Shown here in pieces: positions 50,150-59,985 of a stretch of DNA of 64,000 bases. Position 1 is the stretch's first letter. The number at the start of each line of letters is the position of its first letter. Under the pieces are notes generated by a model. The model did not search any database. It saw nothing but the letters and a program-made list of their open reading frames with translations, and was not told the DNA's origin. Origin of the DNA: an uncultured Pirellulaceae bacterium (GTDB lineage: Bacteria; Planctomycetota; Planctomycetia; Pirellulales; Pirellulaceae); the NCBI GenBank assembly GCA_938091115.1, contig CALKNI010000070.1:1-64000 (forward strand). Direction: 5' to 3'. A program made the translations under genes and the position numbers.

Positions 50150-52252
50150 ATGGTTGATTCTGAACAAACCCCCACGCCTCCGATTAAAAAGCTAACTCAG
50201 TCGATCCTTTCGATTCATGGAATTGGCGTTCAACGCGCTAAGTTACTTGAAAAACTTGGATTACATACAGTTGCCGACTTGCTGTTCTTTTTCCCTCGAT
50301 CCTACGAGGACTTTACCGAACTTCACCAGATCACTGAACTCCAACACGAGCAGGTCGCAAATGTTGTCGGGATCGTTGAAGATGTCGATCCGGTTATTAC
50401 TGGACATGGAAAACACATTTTGTCTGTGTTGGTTAAGCAAGGCAACCAATTTTTGAAAGCGGTTTGGTTTAATCAGTCGTTCATGGCCAAAAGATTTCAA
50501 GTTGGCCAGCGCGTACTCTTGCGTGGCAAAACCAAATTAGCCTCCGGACGATTTCAGATGTCTCACCCTAAGACAATCTGGCTTGACGCCGATCAAGATG
50601 TCGAAAACGAAAAACAACTTTCTCCTATTTATCGATTAACTGAGGGAATCAACCAGCGGCAAATGCGAGAACTGATTTCCCGGACCATCGATAGTTGTGC
50701 CGGACTGATTCAGGAAGCATTTCCCGAAAACTTGCGAGAGCAAGTCGAAGTTTGCGAAATTGAAACGGCAATTCGACAAATCCACGCTCCGAAAAACCAC
50801 GAGCAGATGGAGAGGGCAAGATCGAGACTGGTCTATCAGGAACTTTTTATTCTTCAACTCGCTTTAGCGATTCGTCGGCATAGAATCCGAACCACTAATG
50901 TCTCGCCCCAACTTAAATTAACGCCAAAAATTCGTGCTCGAATTATCGGCAGGCTCCCATTTACATTGACAGAAACCCAAAAAACCGCCTTTCAAGAAAT
51001 TGCCGCGGACATGGGTCAGAACTTTCCAATGAATCGGCTCTTACACGGTGAAGTTGGTAGCGGAAAAACTGTCGTCGCCCTTTGTGCCATGCTGCTCGCT
51101 GTCGCGCACGGAAATCAAGCAACACTCATGGCTCCAACGGAAATCCTGGCTCAGCAACATTACCAAACACTCAAAAAGCTTCTTGAAAACAGCCGTGTCC
51201 GCATAGTGCTTTGGACTGGAAGTCTAAAACCAGGCGAAAGAAAGAAGATTGCGAAACAAATTTCTGCCGGCGAGGTGGATCTTGTCATCGGCACACAAGC
51301 AGTCGTGGCATCGAAAATTGACTTTCGACAGCTCGGATTAGTCGTGATCGACGAACAACATAAATTTGGTGTTCGTCAACGTGCCTTACTAAAACAATCC
51401 GGCCATGATCCGCACTACCTCGTCATGACGGCGACACCGATTCCAAGAACTATCTCAATGACTCTCTTTGGGGACCTCGATGTCTCAATTCTCCAGCGAA
51501 CCAGTGGAGTAGGTCAAAAAGTAAATACCTATCTCGGGCTCGAGAAAAACCGCGATCAGTGGTGGGAGTTCTTTCGTAAAAAGCTTAGAGAAGGCCGGCA
51601 GGGATTTATTGTCGCCCCGCTGGTTAACTCCGATGACGATTCTGAATTGAGCAGCGCAGAACGAATGTTTGAGACGCTTGCCAACGGGCCTCTCTCTGAA
51701 TTCCGCCTCGACGTCCTTCATGGCAAGCAATCCACCGAGGAAAAAGACATTGCAATGCAGAATTTTGTCAATGGAAAAACACAAGCAATTGTGGCCACTG
51801 GGGTGGTTGAAGTTGGCATCAACGTACCCAATGCAACTCTGATGACGATAGAGTCTGCCGAGCGATTTGGTCTGTCACAGCTCCATCAGTTAAGGGGCCG
51901 TGTGAGCCGCGGGACTCACCCTGCCTTCGTCTGCGCCTTTACGACCACAGATGACCCAGAATCAAATCAGCGACTCACTGCATTTGCCGCTAACGACAAC
52001 GGGTTCGAACTCGCAGAAATCGATCTGCAAATTCGAGGTCCGGGTAATTTGTTTAGCACCCAGCAAAGTGGATTTCCACCTTTAATGATCGCTGACCTCA
52101 TTCGGGATGCGGATATACTCAAAGCCGCTCAGCATGATGCTCGAGAATTAATCAGACAGGACCCTGACTTGGAAGGAAAGGATTACCAACGGTTAAGACA
52201 GCTAGTCTTTGCGAGATATGGAAAAGCCCTGCAGCTAAGCGACGTTGGCTAA
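50150..52252 (+). CDS. recG: ATP-dependent DNA helicase RecG
   Basis: ILSIHGIGVQRAKLLEKLGLHTVADLLFFFPRSYEDF; LLHGEVGSGKTVVALCAML; VVIDEQHKFGVRQRALL; MTATPIPRTISMTLFGDLDVS; LHQLRGRVSRG. Confidence 0.97.
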   Translation: MVDSEQTPTPPIKKLTQSILSIHGIGVQRAKLLEKLGLHTVADLLFFFPRSYEDFTELHQITELQHEQVANVVGIVEDVDPVITGHGKHILSVLVKQGNQFLKAVWFNQSFMAKRFQVGQRVLLRGKTKLASGRFQMSHPKTIWLDADQDVENEKQLSPIYRLTEGINQRQMRELISRTIDSCAGLIQEAFPENLREQVEVCEIETAIRQIHAPKNHEQMERARSRLVYQELFILQLALAIRRHRIRTTNVSPQLKLTPKIRARIIGRLPFTLTETQKTAFQEIAADMGQNFPMNRLLHGEVGSGKTVVALCAMLLAVAHGNQATLMAPTEILAQQHYQTLKKLLENSRVRIVLWTGSLKPGERKKIAKQISAGEVDLVIGTQAVVASKIDFRQLGLVVIDEQHKFGVRQRALLKQSGHDPHYLVMTATPIPRTISMTLFGDLDVSILQRTSGVGQKVNTYLGLEKNRDQWWEFFRKKLREGRQGFIVAPLVNSDDDSELSSAERMFETLANGPLSEFRLDVLHGKQSTEEKDIAMQNFVNGKTQAIVATGVVEVGINVPNATLMTIESAERFGLSQLHQLRGRVSRGTHPAFVCAFTTTDDPESNQRLTAFAANDNGFELAEIDLQIRGPGNLFSTQQSGFPPLMIADLIRDADILKAAQHDARELIRQDPDLEGKDYQRLRQLVFARYGKALQLSDVG

Positions 52253-52281
52253 TGTAGATTTAATCTACTCCGGATTGGCAA

Positions 52282-52626
52282 TTATCTAGGGCCGGACATT
52301 ATCCCAACAATTATCGTGAAGACAATACCTGCGCTACAAAGAAGCGAAAGTCCACCCAGCACAATTCCAATCCAAGCGTGTGCCGATCCTTTAATTACCG
52401 GATTCCGTTTTCTATCGGCCAAGCCCATAAAGCCTAAAATGATAGAAACAATCCCGAGTGGAAAAATCAAGAGTGAAACTATTCCAAGGTAATAAGCCAT
52501 GAGAGCTTTTGGATTTTTATAGGGAATTAAACCACCAGTCGCATCACCATCACCAGCTCCGCTCGGCTTAGCAATATCCGGACTCTGATTGGTGGCGGAG
52601 TACGGATTTTTCGGGTCATTGGACAT
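52282..52626 (-). CDS. DUF4190-like small membrane protein
   Basis: 114 aa. LMAYYLGIVSLLIFPLGIVSIILGFMGLADRKRNPVIKGSAHAWIGIVLGGLSLLCSAGIVFTIIVG. Confidence 0.75.
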   Translation of the reverse strand: MSNDPKNPYSATNQSPDIAKPSGAGDGDATGGLIPYKNPKALMAYYLGIVSLLIFPLGIVSIILGFMGLADRKRNPVIKGSAHAWIGIVLGGLSLLCSAGIVFTIIVGIMSGPR

Positions 52627-52706
52627 AGATCATTCATTCAAAGATTGAATATTTTTGAAACCGTGATGCTCTAACGCTAACAGAATGCCAGCAAACCGTC
52701 AAAAAA

Positions 52707-53852
52707 TCAGTTGGCAACAGCAATCTCTTCTCCAACTTCCCAATTGGTGAATTCGTTCTCATCCCGGATGACTTTTCGATAAATAGTATCCCTTTCAATG
52801 GGTTCACGACCTGCTTCGCGAATTAGATCCTCAAGCCGCTCGACTGATAAAAACTCTGGGGTGGTTGCACCGGCATCATGATAGATCAATTCCTGACGAA
52901 CCGTACCGTCTAGGTCGTCTGCACCGTAAGCCAAGGCAGCCTGAGCGGTACCTATTCCCAGCATGATCCAGTAGGCTTTCACATGATCGATGTTGTCCAG
53001 CATCAAACGACTGACCGCTATCGTTCTCAAATCTTCTGTCGCAGTTGGCTTTTTGATGTGGTCAAGACCGGTGTTCTCTGGATGGAATGCGAGTGGAATA
53101 AATGTCTGGAATCCACCTGTCTCATCCTGAAGATCACGAAGGCGAATCAGGTGGTCAATCCGGTGAAGTGGCTTTTCTACATGCCCATAAAGCATCGTGC
53201 AATTTGTTTTTATTCCCAACTGATGGGCAGTTCGATGGATGTGAATCCAATTATTTCCATCCGCTTTGTGTTCACAAATTTGGTCGCGAACCTCCGGGTG
53301 AAAAATTTCGGCCCCGCCACCCGGCATACTACCCAAGCCGGCTTCTCGTAGTTCCTGTAAAATCTCGGCAGTAGGACGCTTTTCAAGAAACTCAAACCAA
53401 TTAATTTCCACAGCAGTCCAGGCTTTGAGATGGAGCTTCGGGAAATTCTCATGTAGCAAACCGATCATGTCGCGGTACCAAGCGTACTTTCGCTGGTGAT
53501 GTAATCCGCCAACCACGTGAAGTTCGGTGCAACCATTATCTGTCGCTTCCTGACCCCGCGCAATGATCTTAGCATCATCCATCGCGTAACTTTTGTCGCT
53601 GCGAAGATCTGATCGAAACGCGCAAAAGACACACCGGTAAACACAAACATTCGTCGCATTAAGGTGCGAGTTGATGTTGTAGTAAGCAGCGTTTCCGTTC
53701 TTACGCTCTCGAACTAAGTTTGCTAGTTGCCCCAGATCATTGACCGGAATTTCAGGATCATACATCAGCAACCCGTCATCCAACGACAATCGCTCGCCAG
53801 ACTCGATCTTATCTCGGATAGGTTTTAAACGTGGATCAACAGAAAAAATCAT
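52707..53852 (-). CDS. mqnE: Aminofutalosine synthase MqnE (radical SAM)
   Basis: INSHLNATNVCVYRCVFCAFRSD radical SAM CxxxCxxC; HVVGGLHHQRKYAWYRDMI; GLGSMPGGGAEIFHPEVRDQIC; LGIGTAQAALAYGADDLDGTV. Confidence 0.94.
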   Translation of the reverse strand: MIFSVDPRLKPIRDKIESGERLSLDDGLLMYDPEIPVNDLGQLANLVRERKNGNAAYYNINSHLNATNVCVYRCVFCAFRSDLRSDKSYAMDDAKIIARGQEATDNGCTELHVVGGLHHQRKYAWYRDMIGLLHENFPKLHLKAWTAVEINWFEFLEKRPTAEILQELREAGLGSMPGGGAEIFHPEVRDQICEHKADGNNWIHIHRTAHQLGIKTNCTMLYGHVEKPLHRIDHLIRLRDLQDETGGFQTFIPLAFHPENTGLDHIKKPTATEDLRTIAVSRLMLDNIDHVKAYWIMLGIGTAQAALAYGADDLDGTVRQELIYHDAGATTPEFLSVERLEDLIREAGREPIERDTIYRKVIRDENEFTNWEVGEEIAVAN

Positions 53853-54067
53853 ATCGGGTCTCTCAAGAAAAATTTAATTCTCGTGAATTAAGTCGTTGTA
53901 AATCTTTGCAATACTTGAAATTTAGTAAGCACCTTAACCGCGGGTCAACGTCAAGACGAACGGGCACTTCCGGCACTCGACTTAAGATCGGCTTAATCCA
54001 ATCGCGAGTTTATTTCGATCATTGGAAACGGTCTATCTTAACCTGTAAATAACCGTTTGCAGTTCCC

Positions 54068-54991
54068 CTAAATAACCAGTAAATCAAGGGTTCCCGCGAT
54101 CAACAATCCCACACTGATAATCGAATTCACATTAAAAAAAGCGATGTTTACACGGCCTAAGTCGTCTGGCCGAACGAGTGAGTGCTCGTAAATCAAAAGT
54201 AGAGTTACCCCCGCAAGCGTTAACCAATACAGCCACCCAAAACCCAACTGAGGTCCACCCATGAGAAAGGTCCAAGGCAAACTAGCCAACGAACAGATCA
54301 TGATCAAATGGCAGACACTAGCCAATCGCAATGCCCCACCGATTCCGAGTCTTACCGGGATGCTATTCAAGTGACGATCGCGGTCGTACTCAAAATCCTG
54401 ACAAGCATAAATTATATCAAAACCGGCAACCCAAAATAGGACCGCGAGTCCGAGAACGAACGACGGCAACAAATCCAGAGGATTATCCAGAACCACCAGA
54501 CCGCGAATGGCAAGCCAAACGCAAACCGGAGAGAGCATCAATGCCAAACCCAGCCAGAAGTGTGCTAATGACGTGAATCGCTTGGCATAGCTGTAACCGA
54601 ACAGGATTCCCATGACGGGAATCGAGACCAGCAGGGGAAGAAAATTGGGAAGAAAGAAGCACGTTCCGACAACGAACAAGAGTGTTGACAACACGGTGAA
54701 AGAGACAACCGAAGCCGCTGTCAAATCACCCGCCGGTAAATGTCGACCTGCTGTTCGTGGATTTTCAGCATCAATCTCGCGGTCAACTAATCGATTAAAA
54801 GCCATCGCAGCACTACGCGCGCCCACCATGCAAACTAGGATCCCCGCAAAATGCAGCCACCGAAAACTGACAAGCCCTCCTGGATCGGGAATCGACCAAG
54901 CCATAACTGCAGCCAGTAACGCAAACGGCAACGCAAAAATAGTGTGGCTGAACCGGATCATCTCCAGTAATTTTTTCAATTGCGGAAGCAT
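54068..54991 (-). CDS. UbiA-family prenyltransferase, probable menaquinone (futalosine pathway) prenyltransferase
   Basis: IRFSHTIFALPFALLAAVMAW; RSAAMAFNRLVDREIDAENPRTAGR; ACQDFEYDRDRHLNSIPVRLG. Confidence 0.92.
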   Translation of the reverse strand: MLPQLKKLLEMIRFSHTIFALPFALLAAVMAWSIPDPGGLVSFRWLHFAGILVCMVGARSAAMAFNRLVDREIDAENPRTAGRHLPAGDLTAASVVSFTVLSTLLFVVGTCFFLPNFLPLLVSIPVMGILFGYSYAKRFTSLAHFWLGLALMLSPVCVWLAIRGLVVLDNPLDLLPSFVLGLAVLFWVAGFDIIYACQDFEYDRDRHLNSIPVRLGIGGALRLASVCHLIMICSLASLPWTFLMGGPQLGFGWLYWLTLAGVTLLLIYEHSLVRPDDLGRVNIAFFNVNSIISVGLLIAGTLDLLVI

Positions 54992-55049
54992 AAGATTAAT
55001 GCTGTCCTCTCGATGTTCAAATCAGAAATTGTAGAACCAAAACAAACGT

Positions 55050-55652
55050 CTACTCTGCACCCCAGCGACCGACTAGATCATGTTCAATATCAAATTGATC
55101 CAATATACGAGCGACTACAAAATCGACCAAATCCGAGACCGCCCCGGTTTCCTGATAGAACCCAGGCGAAGCGGGCAAAATGGTCGCCCCCGCTGCACAG
55201 GCCGTTCGCATGTTGTCGATTTGAATTAACGACAATGGCGCCTCACGGGGGACCAATACAAGTGGCCTATTTTCCTTTAAGTGTACATCTGCCGCTCGTT
55301 GAATTAAATTTCGGCTCGCCGCCGTCGCAATCCCCGACATCGTTCCACCACTACAAGGACAAACAATCATTCCTCGGGTTTTGAAGGAGCCACTCGCAAT
55401 CGGAGTCATGAAGTCTTTGTAGTTATGATAAGTCAATTTGCCACCAGAAACGTGGCCGGGCAGAAACTGGTCTATCTCAAAATTTTGAAGATCGAAAGTA
55501 AGATTTAACTCATGCTCTGCCACCACCCGCGCTGAGTCACTGATTGTCAAATGAACTTCTAACTGAGATTCCAGCAGAACCTGAAGCAAACGCTGGCCAT
55601 AGACTAGGCCGCTTGCCCCTGTTATCGCTAAAACAATTGGAAATTGACTCAT
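55050..55652 (-). CDS. UbiX-family flavin prenyltransferase
   Basis: IVLAITGASGLVYGQRLLQVLLES; PIASGSFKTRGMIVCPCSGGTMSGIATAASRNLIQRAADVHLKENRPLVLVPREAPLSLIQIDNM. ORF extends to 55697. Confidence 0.94.
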   Translation of the reverse strand: MSQFPIVLAITGASGLVYGQRLLQVLLESQLEVHLTISDSARVVAEHELNLTFDLQNFEIDQFLPGHVSGGKLTYHNYKDFMTPIASGSFKTRGMIVCPCSGGTMSGIATAASRNLIQRAADVHLKENRPLVLVPREAPLSLIQIDNMRTACAAGATILPASPGFYQETGAVSDLVDFVVARILDQFDIEHDLVGRWGAE

Positions 55653-55662
55653 GCTTGGCTCG

Positions 55663-56367
55663 CTACTTGGTTCCGATGTATAGTGTCGCAATCCCAAAAG
55701 TCAGGGGATAGAACTTAGCTGTTGATAGTCCAGCTTTTAACATTCGTTCGGTGAGTTGTTCGTAACAGGGAAATTCTCCAACACTGTCAGGCAAGTAACT
55801 ATAAGCACTTGAGTCATTACGCGCCATCCACTGACCAATACGGGGAAGTATGTTCTTAAAATACCAGCCATACAAGCCTTTAATCGGTTGGTATCTCGGC
55901 ACCGAAAATTCCAAGATCGCTACTTGGCCTCCCGGTTGGCAAACCCGCGTCATCTCGCGAAGACCCAGATCAGTATCGGCAACATTCCGTAAACCGAACG
56001 CTGCGGAGACAACCTGAAATCGGTCGTCCTCAAAGGGAAGGTTTTGGGCGTCTGCTTCAACAAACGAAACCTCCCGCTCAGTTTTTTCACTCTTCTCCCG
56101 GCCAACCTCCAACATTTCGTAACAAAAATCAGAGCCGACCACCGGAACCCGACCTTGCGTGTATTTATGAAATGAGAACGCGAGGTCTCCCGTTCCTGTG
56201 CAGACATCCAAAATGGGATCCGTCTGGTTCGGCTTCAGTTTACGCACGGACTTCCAGCGCCAATACCGATCCACATTCATCGAGAGAAGATGATTCATTC
56301 GATCGTACTTGGGCGCAATTTCGCCGAACATCTTTCGAACACGCTCGTTTGATTTATCGACAACCAT
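55663..56367 (-). CDS. UbiE/MenG-family (demethyl)menaquinone methyltransferase
   Basis: VRKMFGEIAPKYDRMNHLLSMNVDRYWRWKSVRKL; ILDVCTGTGDLAFSFHK; FGLRNVADTDLGLREMTRVCQPGGQVAILEFS. Confidence 0.94.
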   Translation of the reverse strand: MVVDKSNERVRKMFGEIAPKYDRMNHLLSMNVDRYWRWKSVRKLKPNQTDPILDVCTGTGDLAFSFHKYTQGRVPVVGSDFCYEMLEVGREKSEKTEREVSFVEADAQNLPFEDDRFQVVSAAFGLRNVADTDLGLREMTRVCQPGGQVAILEFSVPRYQPIKGLYGWYFKNILPRIGQWMARNDSSAYSYLPDSVGEFPCYEQLTERMLKAGLSTAKFYPLTFGIATLYIGTK

Positions 56368-56557
56368 GATTGGCTCTGTTTCCCGAATCGTCTTGCTTGG
56401 AGACCGTAAGGCCGATGATTCTACAGCTTTTTACCGTAAAACATCGACAGCACCGCTTTACTTGGACTGACCGAATCTGTCAGGATACATTAACTGCTGG
56501 GAATTGCTATGGAACTACCTAACGAACCGAAAATATCACTGTTTTAGCCTGAATCAT

Positions 56558-57334
56558 ATGAATCGCCCCGTATTGGACGTCGCCCTGCTGCCAAGCTTGG
56601 TTCAACCCGAATCGCTCACCGGGCAAACGGTGATCGTTGTCGATGTCTTGCGAGCAACGACAACAATCGTAAGTGCGCTTTACAACGGATGCACCGAAAT
56701 TATGCCCCAGCCCAGCGTCGAGGCTGCCCGTGCAGCTTACCAGCAGTTTCAAGGGGACGCCGTGATCGGGGGAGAACGGGGCGGGCAAATCGTCGAGGGT
56801 TTTCACCATGGAAATTCGCCAATTGAATACACGCCAACGGCAATCAAAGACAAGACGCTCATCCTCGCCACCACCAACGGGACCGTTGCAATGGAACATT
56901 GTCGAGCCGCCAAACGCGTGCTTATCGGCGCGATGGTTAATCTCGATGCGGTCGCTCAGGAGACCACAGAAGACACCCGGGTAACGGTGATTTGCTCAGG
57001 AACCGACCGATGTATTACCAGCGAAGATGTCCTGTTCGCAGGCGCCCTGCTGGAACGGATTATCGCCATCCGCACCGCTTCCAACCAGCCAGCAGGGCAA
57101 TTGACAGACATGGCATCGATTGCCCTCGGGCACTGGAAAACAACTCGTCAAGAGCTGGAACAAGGAAAGCCGCTTGCAGATTTTTTTCGTAACGCCAGAG
57201 GCGGACTCAATTTAGTCAAAATTGGGCATGACCCCGATATCGTTTTTGCTTCTCAAATTGACACTTTCCAGCTTGTCCCCGAACTGGACCTACAACGCTG
57301 GATCATCAAAAATTCGCAGTCGCCAAAAAATTAA
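56558..57334 (+). CDS. ComB-like 2-phosphosulfolactate phosphatase family protein
   Basis: VIVVDVLRATTTIVSALYNGCTEIMP; VIGGERGGQIVEGFHHGNSPIEYTP; LILATTNGTVAMEHC; VICSGTDRCITSEDVLFAGALLE. ORF runs from 56504. Confidence 0.87.
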   Translation: MNRPVLDVALLPSLVQPESLTGQTVIVVDVLRATTTIVSALYNGCTEIMPQPSVEAARAAYQQFQGDAVIGGERGGQIVEGFHHGNSPIEYTPTAIKDKTLILATTNGTVAMEHCRAAKRVLIGAMVNLDAVAQETTEDTRVTVICSGTDRCITSEDVLFAGALLERIIAIRTASNQPAGQLTDMASIALGHWKTTRQELEQGKPLADFFRNARGGLNLVKIGHDPDIVFASQIDTFQLVPELDLQRWIIKNSQSPKN

Positions 57335-57495
57335 AATACTTGCCAGCTCGGCGTGGTTCTCCCGCCTACTGTTAACGGCCTGAAGAACGTAAAATATAGA
57401 CCACGGGGTACCAAGTTCCTGGTAAAACACGGCGCGACAACCGCAACCGACCCCAACACCAATGCAACATTTAAGCTTCTACTGGACCCCTAACC

Positions 57496-59103
57496 ATGAA
57501 TATGGACTCGATTGTCTCTCTCTGTAAACGACGAGGTTTTCTATTTCAATCCAGTGAAATCTATGGCGGTTTACAAGGTTTTTGGGATTACGGACCACTC
57601 GGTGTCGAACTCAAACGAAACGTAAAGGAAGCCTGGTGGTCCGACATGGTAAACGGGCATGACGACATGAGCACACTCTCGGGTGCTCCATCCCCCTATT
57701 CCATGGAAGGCTTGGATTGCACCATTATCATGCACCCCCAGGTCTGGAAATGTTCGGGGCACTACGATCTGTTTCACGACCATATGGTTGACTGCCGGGA
57801 GACCAAGAAACGTTACCGTTACGATCAAATCAATGGTCGCTGGGTGGAGGCAAAAGGGAGAACAATTTTCGTAACGGCTCCAGCTGGCGAAGATGAACAG
57901 GAACATTTGACAAAGCAGGCTCTGAAGTTTTTCAAGCTTCGTAATAAGCACATCGATGATTTAAAATGGGAAGGCCCAGTTGTTTGTTTAACGACTCTGG
58001 AAAATTTCGACGAAGTGCTTGGGCCGGATGCAAAATCACTGGGCTCTCTGACCGAACCCCGTGAATTCAATTTGATGTTTAAAACATTCGTCGGAGCACT
58101 CTCAGGAGAAGAAGGTGCAGCGTTTTTGAGACCTGAAACTGCTCAGGGAATCTTTGTTAACTTTAAGAATGTGCTCGACAGCACTCGACATCGCTTACCG
58201 CTGGGCATCGCCCAAATTGGAAAAAGCTTTCGGAATGAAATCACGCCTCGCAATTTCACTTTCCGGTCCAGAGAATTTGAGCAAATGGAGATTGAATTCT
58301 TTTGCCACCCAGATCAGTCCCAGGACTGGTACCGCTACTGGCGCGACCGACGTCTCAAATGGTATCACGATCTGGGCATCTCCGGTGACAACCTTATTAT
58401 GCGAGAACACCATCAAAACGAGCTGGCACACTACTCGGTCGGCACTGCTGATATTGAGTACGCGTTTCCGTTCATGTCTGAGGGCGAATACGGCGAACTC
58501 GAAGGTGTTTCGCATCGGGGAGATTTTGATTTACGCAGTCACATGGAAGGAAAGCTCGATGAAAAATCAACTGATCTTGCACTGCAACTTGGTGCCGATG
58601 GAAAACCGAAATGGAAGGGCAGTGGGAAAGATCTCTCCTATCGGGATGATCTTACCAATGAAAAATATGTCCCGCATGTAATTGAACCATCAGCCGGTGC
58701 CGACCGGGCAGCCCTTGCATTCCTTTGTGAAGCCTACACCGAAGACGAGCAACCGGACGAAAAAGGGAAGATGCAAACCCGCACAGTCATGAAGCTTCAC
58801 CCCCGCTTAGCCCCCATTAAAGCTGCTATATTTCCACTGGTCAAAAAAGATGGAATGCCAGAAATTGCGAAAGAGGTTTACCTTGACCTCAAAAAGCACT
58901 TCAAGGTTTTCTATGACGAGAAAGGAGCCGTCGGTCGCCGCTACCGTCGCCAAGACGAAGCTGGCACACCGTATTGCATTACTGTCGACGGGCAAACCCT
59001 TGAAGATCAAACCGTGACCATCCGCGATCGAGATTCCTTAGAGCAAACCAGAATTAAGATCGACGAATGCGAATCAGTAATTCGCAATCGAATTAGGCAA
59101 TAG
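57496..59103 (+). CDS. glyS: Glycyl-tRNA synthetase, single-chain dimeric type
   Basis: ICSLCKRRGFLFQSSEIYGG-like start; GFWDYGPLGVELKRNVKEAWW; LRPETAQGIFVNFKNVL; IAQIGKSFRNEITPRNFTFRSREFEQMEIEFF; HVIEPSAGADRAALAFL. Confidence 0.96.
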   Translation: MNMDSIVSLCKRRGFLFQSSEIYGGLQGFWDYGPLGVELKRNVKEAWWSDMVNGHDDMSTLSGAPSPYSMEGLDCTIIMHPQVWKCSGHYDLFHDHMVDCRETKKRYRYDQINGRWVEAKGRTIFVTAPAGEDEQEHLTKQALKFFKLRNKHIDDLKWEGPVVCLTTLENFDEVLGPDAKSLGSLTEPREFNLMFKTFVGALSGEEGAAFLRPETAQGIFVNFKNVLDSTRHRLPLGIAQIGKSFRNEITPRNFTFRSREFEQMEIEFFCHPDQSQDWYRYWRDRRLKWYHDLGISGDNLIMREHHQNELAHYSVGTADIEYAFPFMSEGEYGELEGVSHRGDFDLRSHMEGKLDEKSTDLALQLGADGKPKWKGSGKDLSYRDDLTNEKYVPHVIEPSAGADRAALAFLCEAYTEDEQPDEKGKMQTRTVMKLHPRLAPIKAAIFPLVKKDGMPEIAKEVYLDLKKHFKVFYDEKGAVGRRYRRQDEAGTPYCITVDGQTLEDQTVTIRDRDSLEQTRIKIDECESVIRNRIRQ

Positions 59104-59146
59104 CAATTCAGTAGAGTCTGGCTCCACTGATTCGCCGAAGATTGAC

Positions 59147-59902
59147 TTAACCTTCAGCGGCTAAGATTGCCATCGCTTCGTCCGAGAGATTAAAGTTGGC
59201 CGAAACCATTTGGACATCGTCGTGATCGTCTAAAGCTTCCATAAGCTTAAGAACTTTCCGCGCATCTTCGACTTCTATATCCACTGTGTTTTGCGGGATA
59301 CGTGTAAGTTGCTTTGATTCACAAACAACTTCCGCCGCTTCCAACGCATCACTTACATTGGTGAAAACGTCCGGCTCACAAGTCACTTCAAAACTGTTCT
59401 CATTCGCCGCGATATCTTCCGCGCCCGCCTCCAATGCAAGCTCCATCAGCTTTTCTTCATCGATCTTGTCGGCCGAAATTACAATCAAGCCCTTCCGATC
59501 GAACATGTAACTAACACAACCAGTCGCTCCCATTTTACCGCCACCTTTTTCAAACAGCTTACGCAATTCAGGCGCCGTTCGATTTCGGTTGTCGGTTAAA
59601 ATATCACACATCACTGCAACGCCGGCAGCAGCGTATCCTTCGTAGATGATTTCTTCGTAATCATCCCCTCCAGTTTCACCAGCACCTTTCCGAATCGCCC
59701 GCTCAATGTTGTCCTTGGGCATGCTGACCGCTTTGGCATCCTGAATTGCAGTCCGCAACCGGATATTTCCATCCGGATCCGCACCACCTGCTTTGGCTGC
59801 CACAATAATTGCCTTCGAAAGTTTACTCCATGCCTTTCCACGCTTGGCATCGGTAGCTGCTTTCTTATGCTTGATGTTTGCCCACTTACTGTGGCCCGCC
59901 AT
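59147..59902 (-). CDS. YebC/PmpR family protein
   Basis: MAGHSKWANIKHKKAATDAKRGKAWSKLSKAIIVAAKAGGADPDGNIRLRTAIQDAKAVSMPKDNIERAIRKGAGE. Confidence 0.97.
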   Translation of the reverse strand: MAGHSKWANIKHKKAATDAKRGKAWSKLSKAIIVAAKAGGADPDGNIRLRTAIQDAKAVSMPKDNIERAIRKGAGETGGDDYEEIIYEGYAAAGVAVMCDILTDNRNRTAPELRKLFEKGGGKMGATGCVSYMFDRKGLIVISADKIDEEKLMELALEAGAEDIAANENSFEVTCEPDVFTNVSDALEAAEVVCESKQLTRIPQNTVDIEVEDARKVLKLMEALDDHDDVQMVSANFNLSDEAMAILAAEG

Positions 59903-59985
59903 CAGATCACCTCTTCATTACGAAATTCAAATTCCATTCATCCAGCACGGTCAAAACCGGCGTTTGATAACCAAAAGCTTTATTC

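Noticed and set aside
59109-59129. Imperfect hairpin CAGTAGAG-TCTGG-CTCCACTG between convergent glyS and yebC
   Set aside because: Short stem with a mismatch and no T-run; could be a bidirectional terminator but is too weak to call.
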